Shown: positions 51,651 through 61,314, numbered from the stretch's first letter. The stretch is DNA of 64,000 nucleotides from an uncultured Parafilimonas sp. (GCA_903882935.1 CAIRZB010000042.1:21833-85832), one strand, 5' to 3'. Notes: generated from the letters alone by a model not told the origin. Translations and numbers: made by a program.

Positions 51651-52750
51651 AAGAACCAGCACACCCATCAAACCATATTGGGGAACCGATTGCGGCCATA
51701 TTGCGCAGCTATGCCGGCGAGGCCGAAATACGCGGCACCCTTTGCCTGCAGCAGTTGCAGGAAATTTACAACCAAAATTGGTTTAATCTTTTTGTGCCAA
51801 AAGCATTGGGCGGGCTTGAATTAGACCTGCCAGAAGCATTGGCCATCCAAGAATCTATCGCCTGGGCCGACGGAAGCACTGGCTGGGTGGTAACACTATG
51901 CAGCGGTGCCAATTGGTTTGCAGGTTTTATAACCCCCGAAACTGCAACCGAATTATTTAGTGATAAAAAAGTGTGCTTGGCGGGCAGCGGCCGGCCTACT
52001 GGCACCGCAAAAACGATACACGGCGGCTACGTGGTATCCGGCAGCTGGCAATACGCCACCGGTGCACCGCATGCCACTGCTTTTACGGCCAATTGCATTG
52101 TTGAAAAAGATGGCATTGCCCTAACAAATATTGACGGCAGCCCCTTGGTGCAGTCATTTATATTTTTGCGCGAAGAAGTAACAATCCATAACGACTGGCA
52201 TACCACGGGCATGGTTGCGACTGCCAGCCATAGTTTTGCAGTGGAGGGCTTGCATGTGGCTAATAACCGTTGCTTTACCATTAGCGCGGCGCAAACCGTT
52301 GTGCACCAGGCCATTTACCAATATCCATTTTTACAGTTTGCCGAGGCAACACTTAGTATAAATACGGCGGGCATGGCAGGCCGTTTTATAGAGCTTGCGG
52401 AAACAGTTTTTAACGAGCGTGCAAACCGAAAAAAAATTGCCCCGCAAAGCGCAACCATTTTTTTAGATCGGCTGACCTGCGCCAAACAACAGCTGGCCGA
52501 AGCCAGAAAGGTGTTTTTTAACGCCGTACAACACTCGTGGCATGCCTGCGCCACCCAACAGCCCATTACGCCAACCATGCTGCAAGCAGTAAGCAGGGCC
52601 AGTAACAACCTGGCCGAAACCTCGCTAAGGGTAACCGACAGCCTGTACCCGTTTTGCGGGCTATCCGCAGCCGAAACCGGCACGGAAATAAACCGCGTTT
52701 GGCGCAACCTACACACAGCCAGCCAACACATGTTGCTGATGCCAACGTAA
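51647..52750 (+). CDS. Acyl-CoA-dehydrogenase-like flavoprotein in the thiamine operon
   Basis: This 367-residue protein has the acyl-CoA dehydrogenase fold, closest in style to type-2 members such as HsaA/HpaH flavin monooxygenases: 'LFVPKALGGLELDLPEALAI' and 'ESIAWADGSTGWVVTLCSGA' in the N-domain, 'GGYVVSGSWQYATGAPHATA' in the beta domain and a C-terminal helical domain ('LRVTDSLYPFCGLSAAETGT', 'EINRVWRNLHTASQHML'). The typical catalytic Glu of true dehydrogenases is not evident. Its 4-bp overlap with pnuT puts it under TPP control. A role in thiamine or thiazole/pyrimidine salvage is inference. Confidence 0.85.
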   Translation: MKEPAHPSNHIGEPIAAILRSYAGEAEIRGTLCLQQLQEIYNQNWFNLFVPKALGGLELDLPEALAIQESIAWADGSTGWVVTLCSGANWFAGFITPETATELFSDKKVCLAGSGRPTGTAKTIHGGYVVSGSWQYATGAPHATAFTANCIVEKDGIALTNIDGSPLVQSFIFLREEVTIHNDWHTTGMVATASHSFAVEGLHVANNRCFTISAAQTVVHQAIYQYPFLQFAEATLSINTAGMAGRFIELAETVFNERANRKKIAPQSATIFLDRLTCAKQQLAEARKVFFNAVQHSWHACATQQPITPTMLQAVSRASNNLAETSLRVTDSLYPFCGLSAAETGTEINRVWRNLHTASQHMLLMPT

Positions 52751-53099
52751 GAGCTTACGTTTTACACCAGACCTATAAAACCAACCTAAAAAATGCAAGG
52801 CACACGCCGTTATAAATATGCTGATATTTGTAGCGTATTTACAATTAAAGTTGCCTGCTTAAGCGATTGCCAGCCTTTGCACCAAAGTAAAGATTATAAA
52901 TTTTGCATTGTTTTAACAGGCCGCATGCTATTGGCAGGCAGGTGCTGCCGTTATTACTAATGCACCCACGCGTTGTGTGTTACATGCGTTGCTTTTTGCA
53001 TTTGCTGGTGTGTGATACTTGCTGAGCAGCGCCCGCAAGGGAAACCGGTTTTGGTATTTTATGGCAGCAAAGATTGATAAATTCTGAAAGGCAGTTATT
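52751..53099. other. Intergenic region before the large T9SS protein
   Basis: This 349-bp gap has no gene. ATTGCCAGCCTTTGCACC near 52866 contains an AGCCTTTG box, close to the -7 consensus but about 220 bp from the ATG. Nothing else is supported. Confidence 0.4.
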
Positions 53100-56000
53100 A
53101 TGCGCAAAAAAATGATGATAGGCTCACTGTTACCAGCCCAAAAGTTACACCAATGGCAACGGCTAATAGTTGTGTTGGTGGTGGCCGGGCTTTTTTTTAC
53201 GCTTCGGGCGGATAGCCAGCGCCTGGAATTTATTGAAAACAAAGGCCAGTGGGACGGTAACATACTCTTTAAAGGCACCTACAACGCCGGTGCCGTGGCC
53301 CTTAAGCCCGACGGCGGGTACCGGGTTTTATTAAATAACCGGGACGACTTACAAAGGATTGGCCAATACGTGCATGCGGAACCCACCACGGCCGCAGAAA
53401 AAGTCTCTAGCAGCAAGTTATTGCCTGCAACCGCTGTTGCCATAAAAACACCCGGTGGCATTGTATTACATTCCCATGTATATGAGGCCAGCTTTTTGCA
53501 TGCCAACCCCCACCCGGTTGCTGTGCCAGAAAAAAAGCAAGACAACTATAATAATTACTTTATTGGCAACGACCCCGCAAAATGGGCAAGCAAATGCAAC
53601 ATATATACGGCTGTTACTTTTAAAGATGTTTACCCCAATATTGACGTGCATTACTACACCAGCGGCGGCCATTTTAAATATGATATTGTTGTAAACCCCG
53701 GCGGCGATTTTAGCAAGGTTGCCATTGGCATTGCGGGAGCAGACAGCCTGCAGATAAAAAACGGCGAACTGGTGGTAAAAACTTCCGTGGACGATGTAAA
53801 GGAGCTGGCACCATACAGTTATTCTGCCACGGCAGCAGGTAATAAGCAGCTACAATGCAAGTTTAACCTTAACGGCAATGTATTAACCTTCAAATTCAGC
53901 GGGCCCATCCCCCCAGGCACGCCGCTGGTAATTGACCCAACCTTGGTATTTTGCTCGTTCAGCGGCAGCAGTATGGACAACTGGGGCTATACTGCCACAT
54001 ACGACGGTGCGGGCAATTTCTACGCAGGCGGCATCGTTTTTGGGCAGGGCTTCCCCACTACAACGGGTGCCTACCAAACCTTCTGGGCCGGTGGCAACAA
54101 CGGTACTGGGGAGGGGCAACAAAATACCGATGTAAACGGGTTTGACATGGGCATTATGAAGTTTAACAGCACTGGCACCACCGCAATGTATGCCACTTAT
54201 ATTGGCGGCAAAGGCGGTAATGAACAGCCCCACAGCCTTGTGGCAGATGGCTCGGGCAACCTAATTATTGCCGGGCGCACCACAGCCGGCGATTACCCTA
54301 CATTAGCCCCCGGCACAATCGGCAAAGGCGGCGGCCAAGATATTGTGCTGAGCAAATTAAGTGCCGACGGCTCGTCCCTAATCGGCTCGTTACGCATTGG
54401 TGGCACGGGTGATGACGGCGTAAACATACGGTCAAAAGACCTTACCCCATACGGTACTGAATCTATCAGGCGCAATTATGGCGATGATGCCCGCAGTGAG
54501 GTTATTTTAGACAAAGCGGGCAATATTTGCCTGGCTTCCAGCACACAATCCACCGACTTCCCCTTAGTCAATGCGTCGTTTAGCACCTTGGGCGGTTCGC
54601 AGGATGCGGTGTTGCTAAAATTTACACCGGCCCTTAACAGCGCACCTTTGGTGAGTACTTATTTGGGCGGCCAGGGTAACGATGCGGCCTTTGTATTGGC
54701 GCAGGATCCACTTACCCTAAACCTGTACGTGGGCGGTGCCACCAGCAGCTCAAATTTCCCTGGCACCTCCGGGGTAGCGGGTTCGCCCATGTCGGGTACG
54801 TTTTTAGGGGGTGCTTGCGATGGCTTTATTGCTGAATTTACCAACGATGGCCGCAAGCTTATACAATCCGTTTATTTTGGCACAAGCTCAGCAGACCAGA
54901 TTTACGGCATCGACTTTAACCAAACGGGCAACCCATTTGTTATGGGTACAACGGAAGGCGTAGTACCCATTAACAACTCCCCCTTTAACGCCAACGGCAA
55001 CCAAGCCCAGGGCAAACAGTTTATTACTAAGTTAAAACCCGGCCTTGCGGGCATTGTGTACTCAGCCAATTTTGGCCCGGCCAATGTTAGCTTCCCCAAT
55101 ATATCCCCCACTGCGTTTCTGGTAGATATTTGCGAAAATGTATACGTTTCGGGCTGGGGCGGCGGGCTCGACAGCTATAGCCGAAACGGGAATGGCTACT
55201 CCAACAGCGGCCCAACCGGCCTAACATCGCTGTTAACAGGGCCGCTTATACCCCAGCTAAGCGCCAACCCCATCGCCATCACCACGCGCAACGGCACCAA
55301 TGTTGCCTGTTTCTATTTTTTTGTATTGGAAAAAAACGCCAATTCGCAGCTGTACGGGGCATTTTTAGGAAATCCGTCGGACTACGATGGCATGCATGTT
55401 GACGGTGGCACCAGCCGTTTTGACAAAAGCGGGGTTATTTACCAAGCGGTATGCGCCTGCGGCCCCGATGATGCAACTGCCACACAAGGTGCGGCCTACG
55501 GGCATAGCGGGGCTTATAATTCATTAACCCCTGGTTTTGGTTGCAACCTGGCCTCCTTGAAAATAGCGTTTAATTTCTCGGGCGTAAGGGCTGCGGTAAA
55601 AAGCTCCATCAACGGTGTAAGCAACGACACGGCAGGCTGTGTGCCATTAACCATTGTTTTTAACGACACCATCGGCAACGCCCAAAAATATATTTGGAAT
55701 TTTGGGGATGGCAGCGGCAGCGTTACCACCACCAACCCAACCACCCCGCACGTTTACGACAAAGTGGGTACCTATAGGATTATGCTGGTCGCCATCGATT
55801 CTTCTACCTGCAACGTTAGCGATACCTCGTATTTAACCGTACGGGTAAGGAACGACCCCGCCACGCTTTCATTCAATTATGCCAAGCTATTGCCTTGCGA
55901 CTCCTTTAATTATGTTTTTAACAACAAGTCGATACCAACGGTAGGCAAAACCTTTACCGACAGCTCGTTTACCTGGAGCTTTGGGGATGGCAGTACCGTT

Positions 56001-56897
56001 AAAGCGGGCTTAGGGACTACTGTACACCATTTTGCAGCGGCAGGCACGTACACGGTGAAACTGAATTTAGTTGACACCAACTTTTGCAACGCGCCGCAAA
56101 GCGACAGCATGGTGTTACGCATTGCCAGTGTGGTTAAAGCAGCCTTTACAACCCCGGCTCAAGGCTGTGTGCCTTATACGGCACAGTTTACCAACACATC
56201 GTCCGCAGGGCAGCAGTTCTATTGGAGTTTTGGCGACGGCGGCACTTCCACACAAACAACACCTTCGCATATTTATGCTGCACCGGGCGTGTATGTGGTG
56301 CAGCTAAAGGCCGTTGATTCGGCAACCTGTAATATTGCAGACAGTACCACCACCACCGTTACAGTGTACAGCCTGCCGGTGGCAGCATTCAACTACAGCC
56401 CGCAGCAAGCACAGGAAAACACGCCTGTTACCTTAACCAATCTATCAACCGGCGCAACCCACTATCAGTGGAATTTTGGCGACGGCACCTCCCTTACCAC
56501 CACTAGTGATACCACAGTGTCGCATATTTACAATAAAACCGGCACCTATAATGTGTGCCTGACTGCGTTTAACGATGCGGGCTGTGACTCTACTATATGC
56601 CATGCGGTGCAGGCACTTATTGTGCCAGTGGTAAATGTGCCCAATGCTTTGGCACCAGGCGGCGGCGGGGCTAACACATCCGTGCATGTGCATGGTTTTG
56701 GCATTGAAAAAATGGACTGGAAGATTTACAACCGGTGGGGTACGCTGGTGTTTGAATCAACCAATATGGCCACCGGCTGGGACGGCAGGTACAAAGGTGT
56801 AATGCAACCGCAGGAAGTGTATGTGTATGTGCTGGATGTGCAGTTTAGCGACGGCACCAAGTACCAAAAGAAGGGGGATATAACGCTGCTTCGATAG
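53100..56897 (+). CDS. Large secreted PKD-repeat protein with T9SS type B sorting domain
   Basis: This 1265-residue protein has an N-terminal hydrophobic signal ('LIVVLVVAGLFFTLRADS', ~22-40). A beta-rich DUF7948-type domain follows ('LEFIENKGQWDGNILFKG', to ~280), then SBBP-like beta-propeller repeats ('SLVADGSGNLIIAGRTTAGD', to ~700). Four PKD domains (~865-1180) each carry WNFGDG/WSFGDG ('GCVPLTIVFNDT', 'PCDSFNYVFNN', 'GCVPYTAQFTN', 'PVTLTNLSTG'). The CHU_C-type gliding-motility C-terminal domain comes last ('WKIYNRWGTLVFESTNMATG', 'QEVYVYVLDVQFSDG'). It is exported across the outer membrane by the type IX system and anchored at the surface; probably an adhesin. The long upstream gap and tRNA downstream suggest a single-gene transcript. 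Confidence 0.92.
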   Translation: MRKKMMIGSLLPAQKLHQWQRLIVVLVVAGLFFTLRADSQRLEFIENKGQWDGNILFKGTYNAGAVALKPDGGYRVLLNNRDDLQRIGQYVHAEPTTAAEKVSSSKLLPATAVAIKTPGGIVLHSHVYEASFLHANPHPVAVPEKKQDNYNNYFIGNDPAKWASKCNIYTAVTFKDVYPNIDVHYYTSGGHFKYDIVVNPGGDFSKVAIGIAGADSLQIKNGELVVKTSVDDVKELAPYSYSATAAGNKQLQCKFNLNGNVLTFKFSGPIPPGTPLVIDPTLVFCSFSGSSMDNWGYTATYDGAGNFYAGGIVFGQGFPTTTGAYQTFWAGGNNGTGEGQQNTDVNGFDMGIMKFNSTGTTAMYATYIGGKGGNEQPHSLVADGSGNLIIAGRTTAGDYPTLAPGTIGKGGGQDIVLSKLSADGSSLIGSLRIGGTGDDGVNIRSKDLTPYGTESIRRNYGDDARSEVILDKAGNICLASSTQSTDFPLVNASFSTLGGSQDAVLLKFTPALNSAPLVSTYLGGQGNDAAFVLAQDPLTLNLYVGGATSSSNFPGTSGVAGSPMSGTFLGGACDGFIAEFTNDGRKLIQSVYFGTSSADQIYGIDFNQTGNPFVMGTTEGVVPINNSPFNANGNQAQGKQFITKLKPGLAGIVYSANFGPANVSFPNISPTAFLVDICENVYVSGWGGGLDSYSRNGNGYSNSGPTGLTSLLTGPLIPQLSANPIAITTRNGTNVACFYFFVLEKNANSQLYGAFLGNPSDYDGMHVDGGTSRFDKSGVIYQAVCACGPDDATATQGAAYGHSGAYNSLTPGFGCNLASLKIAFNFSGVRAAVKSSINGVSNDTAGCVPLTIVFNDTIGNAQKYIWNFGDGSGSVTTTNPTTPHVYDKVGTYRIMLVAIDSSTCNVSDTSYLTVRVRNDPATLSFNYAKLLPCDSFNYVFNNKSIPTVGKTFTDSSFTWSFGDGSTVKAGLGTTVHHFAAAGTYTVKLNLVDTNFCNAPQSDSMVLRIASVVKAAFTTPAQGCVPYTAQFTNTSSAGQQFYWSFGDGGTSTQTTPSHIYAAPGVYVVQLKAVDSATCNIADSTTTTVTVYSLPVAAFNYSPQQAQENTPVTLTNLSTGATHYQWNFGDGTSLTTTSDTTVSHIYNKTGTYNVCLTAFNDAGCDSTICHAVQALIVPVVNVPNALAPGGGGANTSVHVHGFGIEKMDWKIYNRWGTLVFESTNMATGWDGRYKGVMQPQEVYVYVLDVQFSDGTKYQKKGDITLLR

Positions 56898-57021
56898 CTG
56901 GTAAGATTAACGTTACACGCGGTTTTAATATATCATTAATAGGGGCTGCGCCAACACGATGGTGCAGCCCTTGTTGGTTTATAACAATTACACTTGCGGT
57001 ATCGGACAGCCATTTATACTC

Positions 57022-57070
57022 ATAAAATGAAAGAGCCTTCAAGTATTATTTGAAGGCTCTTTCATTTTAT
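57022..57070. terminator. Perfect 21-bp hairpin downstream of tRNA-Ser
   Basis: The 21-base arms (57022-57042 and 57050-57070) are exact complements, containing AAAGAGCCTTCAA / TTGAAGGCTCTTT, with a 7-nt loop and A/T-rich ends. It lies 8 bp beyond the tRNA 3' end on the minus strand and probably terminates both the tRNA and the PKD-protein gene. Confidence 0.85.
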
Positions 57071-57078
57071 TTCACTTG

Positions 57079-57167
57079 CGGTGAAGGAGGGATTCGAACC
57101 CTCGGTACAGAGTTACCCGTACGGCAGTTTAGCAAACTACTGATTTCAGCCACTCATCCACCTCACC
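57079..57167 (-). tRNA. tRNA-Ser(GCU)
   Basis: On the minus strand the 7-bp acceptor stem is GGTGAGG pairing with CTTCACC (one G-T). The anticodon loop has GCT (plus-strand AGC at 57131-57133), a long variable arm as expected for class II tRNA, the T-loop GGTTCGAATCC and discriminator G at 57079. CCA is not encoded. Confidence 0.95.
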
Positions 57168-57319
57168 ATTCCCCGTTAAAGGGCTGCAAATATAGAAAGC
57201 TGCACCATAAACGCCAAATAATATTAGGTACTATTTTAAAAAATTATGCAACAATCAATTTACCAGATAATAAAAGCGCTACAATTATTAACGGGTAACC
57301 CGCGTTGCATCAATGCAAA

Positions 57320-57343
57320 ACCCCCGGGTAGTTACCCAGGGGT
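57320..57343 (-). terminator. dnaA terminator
   Basis: ACCCCCGGGTA and TACCCAGGGGT (one mismatch) with a 2-nt loop, followed on the minus strand by TTTTGC. It lies 60 bp past the dnaA stop. Confidence 0.65.
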
Positions 57344-57402
57344 TCTAATAATATTAGTCAGTAGTGTTATATGCTTTGTTGGGCGTGTTACATAACAATA
57401 AA

Positions 57403-58836
57403 TTACATGGAGGCCAGCTGTACCTTTTGGGTAAGCTCCATTACGTTCTCGCGAAAAAGGCTGTCAGTGTCCATCAGGTCTTTTACTGTTTGGCAGGAGT
57501 GTATTACCGTTGTATGGTCACGGCCACCAAAATGGTCGCCAATGGTTTTGAGGGAGTTTTTAGTGAACGCTTTGGCCAAGTACATGGTAATTTGCCTTGC
57601 CTGCACAATTTCGCGCTTACGGGTTTTATGCAACAATTTTTCGTATTGCACGTCAAAATATTCGCATACCATTTTTTGAATGGCGTCAATGGTAATTTCC
57701 TTGCTGCTGGTTTTTACAAAATTGCGCAACACTTTTTTAGCAAGCTCCAAATCAATTTCCCTCTTATTAAGCGAGGACTGTGCCAGCAACGATATTAACG
57801 CACCTTCAAGTTCGCGCACGTTGGTAGTAATATTGTAAGCCACGTATTTTACCACTTCCTTGGGCATGTCAAGCCCGTCGTTCTTCATTTTTCGCTCCAG
57901 TATCTCAATACGCGTTTCATAGTCAGGCACCTGCAAATCGGCACTTAATCCCCAGCGGAAACGGCTCAATAACCGCTCCTGCATGCCATCAAGGTCTTTT
58001 GGCGGCTTGTCTGATGTTAATACCAATTGCTTGCCGCTTTGGTGCAGGTGGTTAAAAATGGCAAAAAAAGCGTCCTGGCTTTTTTCGGCACGGGCAAAAA
58101 ACTGTACGTCATCAATAATCAACACATCAATTAACTGGTAAAAGTGTATAAAATCGTTGATGGCGTTGTTGCGGCTATGGTCCTGAAACTGGTTAATAAA
58201 TTTCTCACTGCTTACGTACAGTACCACTTTGTTGTTGTGCAAGCGTTTAACCTCGTTGCCAATGGCCTGTACCAAGTGTGTTTTGCCCAAGCCCACACCG
58301 CCGTATATCACCAGCGGGTTAAAAGAGTTTGCCCCGGGCTTTTCGGCCACGGTTTTGCCCGCCCTGCGGGATACGCGGTTGCTGTCGCCCTCAACAAACG
58401 CATCAAATGTATACGCTGCGTTTAGCTGTGGGTCAATCTGCATTTTTTTCAACCCAGGTATCACAAACGGGTTTTTAACCGGGTTGTTGATGATCAACGG
58501 AAAATCCATTTCGTTGCTGTTGTACATTTTTGCGCTGCCGGCCGGTATGTCCATGCTGCCATTACGCCCTTTGCTGCCACTGTCAACCATAATCCTATAC
58601 TCCAGCAAGGCATCTTTGCCCATTTCCCGCTTTAGGGTTTTGGCCAACAGGTTTACGTAATGTTCCTCCAAGTACTCAAAGAAAAATTGGCTGGGCACTT
58701 GTATCAGCAAAACATTTCCCTTCAGCTCTACCGCTTTAATAGGCTCAAACCATGTTTTAAAATGCTGCCACTCAACTATATCTTTAATAATTTTCAGGCA
58801 ATTGTCCCATACAGTATCGGCAGTACTCTTAGTCAT
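57403..58836 (-). CDS. dnaA: Chromosomal replication initiator DnaA
   Basis: This 477-residue protein is the AAA+ initiator. The N-terminal domain I is 'VWDNCLKIIKDIVEWQHFKT' with 'TWFEPIKAVEL'; Walker A is 'GGVGLGKTHL' (179-188), Walker B 'VLIIDDVQFF', and the arginine finger region is 'QERLLSRFRWGLSADLQ'. The C-terminal DNA-binding domain has 'GGRDHTTVIHSC'. The length is standard. It binds oriC and loads the helicase; a DnaA box (58858-58866) just upstream indicates autoregulation. Confidence 0.98.
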   Translation of the reverse strand: MTKSTADTVWDNCLKIIKDIVEWQHFKTWFEPIKAVELKGNVLLIQVPSQFFFEYLEEHYVNLLAKTLKREMGKDALLEYRIMVDSGSKGRNGSMDIPAGSAKMYNSNEMDFPLIINNPVKNPFVIPGLKKMQIDPQLNAAYTFDAFVEGDSNRVSRRAGKTVAEKPGANSFNPLVIYGGVGLGKTHLVQAIGNEVKRLHNNKVVLYVSSEKFINQFQDHSRNNAINDFIHFYQLIDVLIIDDVQFFARAEKSQDAFFAIFNHLHQSGKQLVLTSDKPPKDLDGMQERLLSRFRWGLSADLQVPDYETRIEILERKMKNDGLDMPKEVVKYVAYNITTNVRELEGALISLLAQSSLNKREIDLELAKKVLRNFVKTSSKEITIDAIQKMVCEYFDVQYEKLLHKTRKREIVQARQITMYLAKAFTKNSLKTIGDHFGGRDHTTVIHSCQTVKDLMDTDSLFRENVMELTQKVQLASM

Positions 58837-59231
58837 AGTTATAGTAAAAACATTTATTGTGGATAAAAAGAATATTCACACGGAAAAAAAGCCCAAAAAA
58901 TTCATTCACATAATATGAAAAATTTTTTGGGACAGGAGAACGAATGTCACCCTTTTTGTTGAAAAAAAAATTTTTTAGTCTATAGTTTTTTATGCAATGG
59001 GAGCTAAAAATTACTCACCAATTTTTTTTCAATTGTATCGAAAATACGTTAGAAATCAAAAAAAGCACGATATGGGAAAACGTTCATTCATAAGCATCGT
59101 TTTACTACTAAAAATTGTGCTGCAGAAAGGGGTATTCCAAAACGTACGGATTTGTTTAACAAAAATCTAAGATACTATTTTTTAAATAACACAAACAAGA
59201 TTTCAAATTATTCATACAATTTTTTTTAAAG
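58837..59231. promoter_or_regulatory. AT-rich dnaA upstream region, candidate oriC
   Basis: It contains one perfect DnaA box TGTGGATAA (58858-58866, reverse of TTATCCACA) and degenerate TATTCACAC and ATTCACATA motifs. It has long A/T runs with AAATTTTTT near 58917 and 58967-58977, usable as an unwinding element. Divergent genes flank it. A single good box makes the origin assignment tentative; at minimum it is the dnaA promoter region. Confidence 0.4.
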
Positions 59232-59239
59232 TACATTTG
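59232..59239 (+). promoter_or_regulatory. -7 promoter element of the DUF3127 gene
   Basis: TACATTTG is an exact match to TAnnTTTG, 24 bp before the ATG at 59264. No clear -33 TTG is seen. Confidence 0.5.
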
Positions 59240-59263
59240 CCCTTATTAATCAATTATTATACC

Positions 59264-59647
59264 ATGTCTTTTGAAGTAACAGGAAAATTAGTAGCAAAAT
59301 TTAATATTGTGCAACGCACAGAGTCATTTAAAACACGGGAGTTTGTAATTGAAAAAACAGATGAGTTTAATGGCAGGACCATTTCAAATTATATTAAATT
59401 CCAATGTGTTCAAGATAAAACAGCGTTGCCCGACAGGTATAACCTTGGCGATGAGGTAAAAGTTTCTTTTAATATAAAGGGCACCAAGTGGGTTAAAGAT
59501 GGTAAAGAAAATTATATTACCAACTTAGATGCTTGGCGTATGGAACAAATAAAGCTTAACCAACAAGGTGGCGGCACCTCCAACAACGAAGCGCCCATGG
59601 GAGATTTTTCACCAAGCAACGAGTTGGTAGACGATTTACCATTTTAA
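59264..59647 (+). CDS. DUF3127 OB-fold-like protein (SSB-like)
   Basis: This 127-residue protein starts 'MSFEVTGKLVAKFNIVQRTE' and belongs to DUF3127, a Bacteroidota family with an OB-fold resembling single-stranded DNA-binding proteins. The end 'SNELVDDLPF' with an acidic tip and terminal Phe is very like the SSB C-terminal peptide that recruits replication proteins. The ATG at 59264 follows a perfect -7 box; a frame start at 59237 adds unlikely residues. It is next to dnaA, which supports a role in DNA metabolism. Confidence 0.9.
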   Translation: MSFEVTGKLVAKFNIVQRTESFKTREFVIEKTDEFNGRTISNYIKFQCVQDKTALPDRYNLGDEVKVSFNIKGTKWVKDGKENYITNLDAWRMEQIKLNQQGGGTSNNEAPMGDFSPSNELVDDLPF

Positions 59648-59814
59648 ATTAGCGTTACACGTTTACATTAAATTGCAGATTTGCAATTTAAAACTGGCAG
59701 GTTAAGTTGGCTATTATATGCTAAAACATTTGCGGGCAAATATTTTTTATTAAAAGGTTGTTAATATGCTGTAAAATAGTTTATTTTACCTGTTCTCACC
59801 TTAACAAACTAATT

Positions 59815-60393
59815 ATGAAAAAAACATTTGCCCTTCTTTTATTAACATTCCTGTCAGTAGCCTCATTCGCACAAAAATTTGGTGTGCGCGCGGGGTTAAA
59901 TTTTTCCAACGCCAGCATTTCAAATTTCTCACCCAGCGTATCCACCGGGCTTAATGCGGGTATTTTTTTAAATTTTCATTTGGCCGCAGTCGTGTCTATC
60001 CAGCCAGAACTTGCTTATTCAACCATGGGTGAAAAATACACCTATTCAGTTTCGTCAGGTACTACCACCTCTTTAGCCAATGTTAAAAACTATTTGCAGT
60101 TGCCTGTTTTGCTAAAGGTTAAACTACCACTAACTGGCTTAGCTATATATGCTGGCCCGCAATACGGTGTTTTACTAAGCGCCAACCAAACTGTGGCAGG
60201 GGTTACCAACGATGTAAAGGACGGCTACAAAAGTGGCGAATTTTCGGCCGTAGGCGGTATTGAATACTCGTTACCCTTCGGGCTGTTTGGCACGGTTCGT
60301 TACCAAGCGGGGCTTAGCAACATATCAAAAGACCCAACTATCGATACCCAAAAAAACACGGCTGTTACTGTGTTAGTAGGCTTTAAATTTTAA
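59815..60393 (+). CDS. Outer-membrane beta-barrel (PorT/OmpA-like) protein
   Basis: This 192-residue protein has signal peptide 'LLLLTFLSVASFAQ' and then the eight-stranded barrel pattern of the OMP_b-brl_2 family ('FGVRAGLNFSNASISNFSPS', 'YLQLPVLLKVKLPLTGLAIY', 'GPQYGVLL'). The C-terminus ends 'VLVGFKF', a typical barrel-assembly signal. The ATG at 59815 gives the signal peptide. The function is unknown. A terminator follows. Confidence 0.88.
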   Translation: MKKTFALLLLTFLSVASFAQKFGVRAGLNFSNASISNFSPSVSTGLNAGIFLNFHLAAVVSIQPELAYSTMGEKYTYSVSSGTTTSLANVKNYLQLPVLLKVKLPLTGLAIYAGPQYGVLLSANQTVAGVTNDVKDGYKSGEFSAVGGIEYSLPFGLFGTVRYQAGLSNISKDPTIDTQKNTAVTVLVGFKF

Positions 60394-60414
60394 TTAATAA
60401 CAATAACTTATTGT

Positions 60415-60446
60415 AAAAAAGACCGCCTGTTATAGGGGTCTTTTTT
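60415..60446 (+). terminator. Intrinsic terminator after the barrel gene
   Basis: AAAAAAGACC pairs with GGTCTTTTTT, extended by CC/GG with a bulged G, loop of 7 nt. The T-run is part of the stem end. Confidence 0.75.
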
Positions 60447-60684
60447 ATTTTACCGCTTTGTTAAAGCAATCAATTACACAGCCCATTTTGGGGCGGGTGG
60501 GGGCTTTTTAGGGTAAATGCTGGGCAACCAAATTTATTTGATGGCAAATACCAATGGGTAGATGCCGAAACTTTACTGGCCTTATTGTTAGCATTGCCCC
60601 TGTTGCCAACACCACCCAAGTTTTTTGCGATAACAACGTTAGTAAAATATTATAGTGTAACTACAATACAAACAAACCAAACAT

Positions 60685-61221
60685 ATGCAGAAAATATTAC
60701 CCACGTTTACGCTCTTGCTATTGAGTTTTTCTGTTTTTGCACAGAAAAAGACCAACCATTTTCAGGCCGGCGTTGGGGTAGAGGCAGGACTGCCTGTAGG
60801 AGACTTTGGCAAAGATTATAGTCACGGCCTTGGCGCATCGCTAAAATTAGCCTACCATTTTAACCCCAATATTGCACTAACACTGCAAACTGGCTATATG
60901 AGTTTTGTTGGCCAAAACACCAATTATAGTGTTTTGAGCCATTCAACCAGTTTTAAACCAACCGAACTGGGTTTTATTTTAATACCCCTAAAATTGGGTT
61001 ACCGTACCACTGTTGCAAACGGATTTTTTTTTGAGCCACAGGCCGGAATAACTACTCTGGCAGGCGGAGGCACAAATGTAACCTTTGCCTTTTGCGCTGG
61101 TTACACCATTGCACCGGGCTTGGACGTTAGCGGCAGGTTTGAGGCCATTTCAGCGGAAGCCGGCAGCTTGTCGTTTGTGGGTATTGGGGCCAGCTACAAT
61201 TTCCCGTTACTCGGCAAATAG
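60685..61221 (+). CDS. Outer-membrane beta-barrel protein
   Basis: This 178-residue protein has signal peptide 'TFTLLLLSFSVFAQ' and then alternating barrel strands ('FQAGVGVEAGLPVGDFGKD', 'GASLKLAYHFNPNIALTLQT', 'PTELGFILIPLKLGYRTT'). The end 'IGASYNFPLLGK' is near the usual aromatic terminus. It resembles porin-family proteins of the OMP_b-brl type but differs in sequence from the preceding one. It is a separate transcript. Role unknown. Confidence 0.85.
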   Translation: MQKILPTFTLLLLSFSVFAQKKTNHFQAGVGVEAGLPVGDFGKDYSHGLGASLKLAYHFNPNIALTLQTGYMSFVGQNTNYSVLSHSTSFKPTELGFILIPLKLGYRTTVANGFFFEPQAGITTLAGGGTNVTFAFCAGYTIAPGLDVSGRFEAISAEAGSLSFVGIGASYNFPLLGK

Positions 61222-61314
61222 GGTACCTTTAACCTATAGTTGCTGTTTTGCACCGTAATTGACCACCCCACCCGGGTAGGATAAATTTTTAGGATAAATA
61301 CCTAACAAAAAGAC

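Larger units (their letters stand above)
56898..57402. other. Intergenic region carrying tRNA-Ser and two terminators
   Basis: It contains the hairpin at 57022-57070, tRNA-Ser (57079-57167) and the dnaA terminator hairpin at 57320-57343, preceded by a small palindrome TTGCAT-CA-ATGCAA at 57305-57318. No protein gene is supported. Confidence 0.7.
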
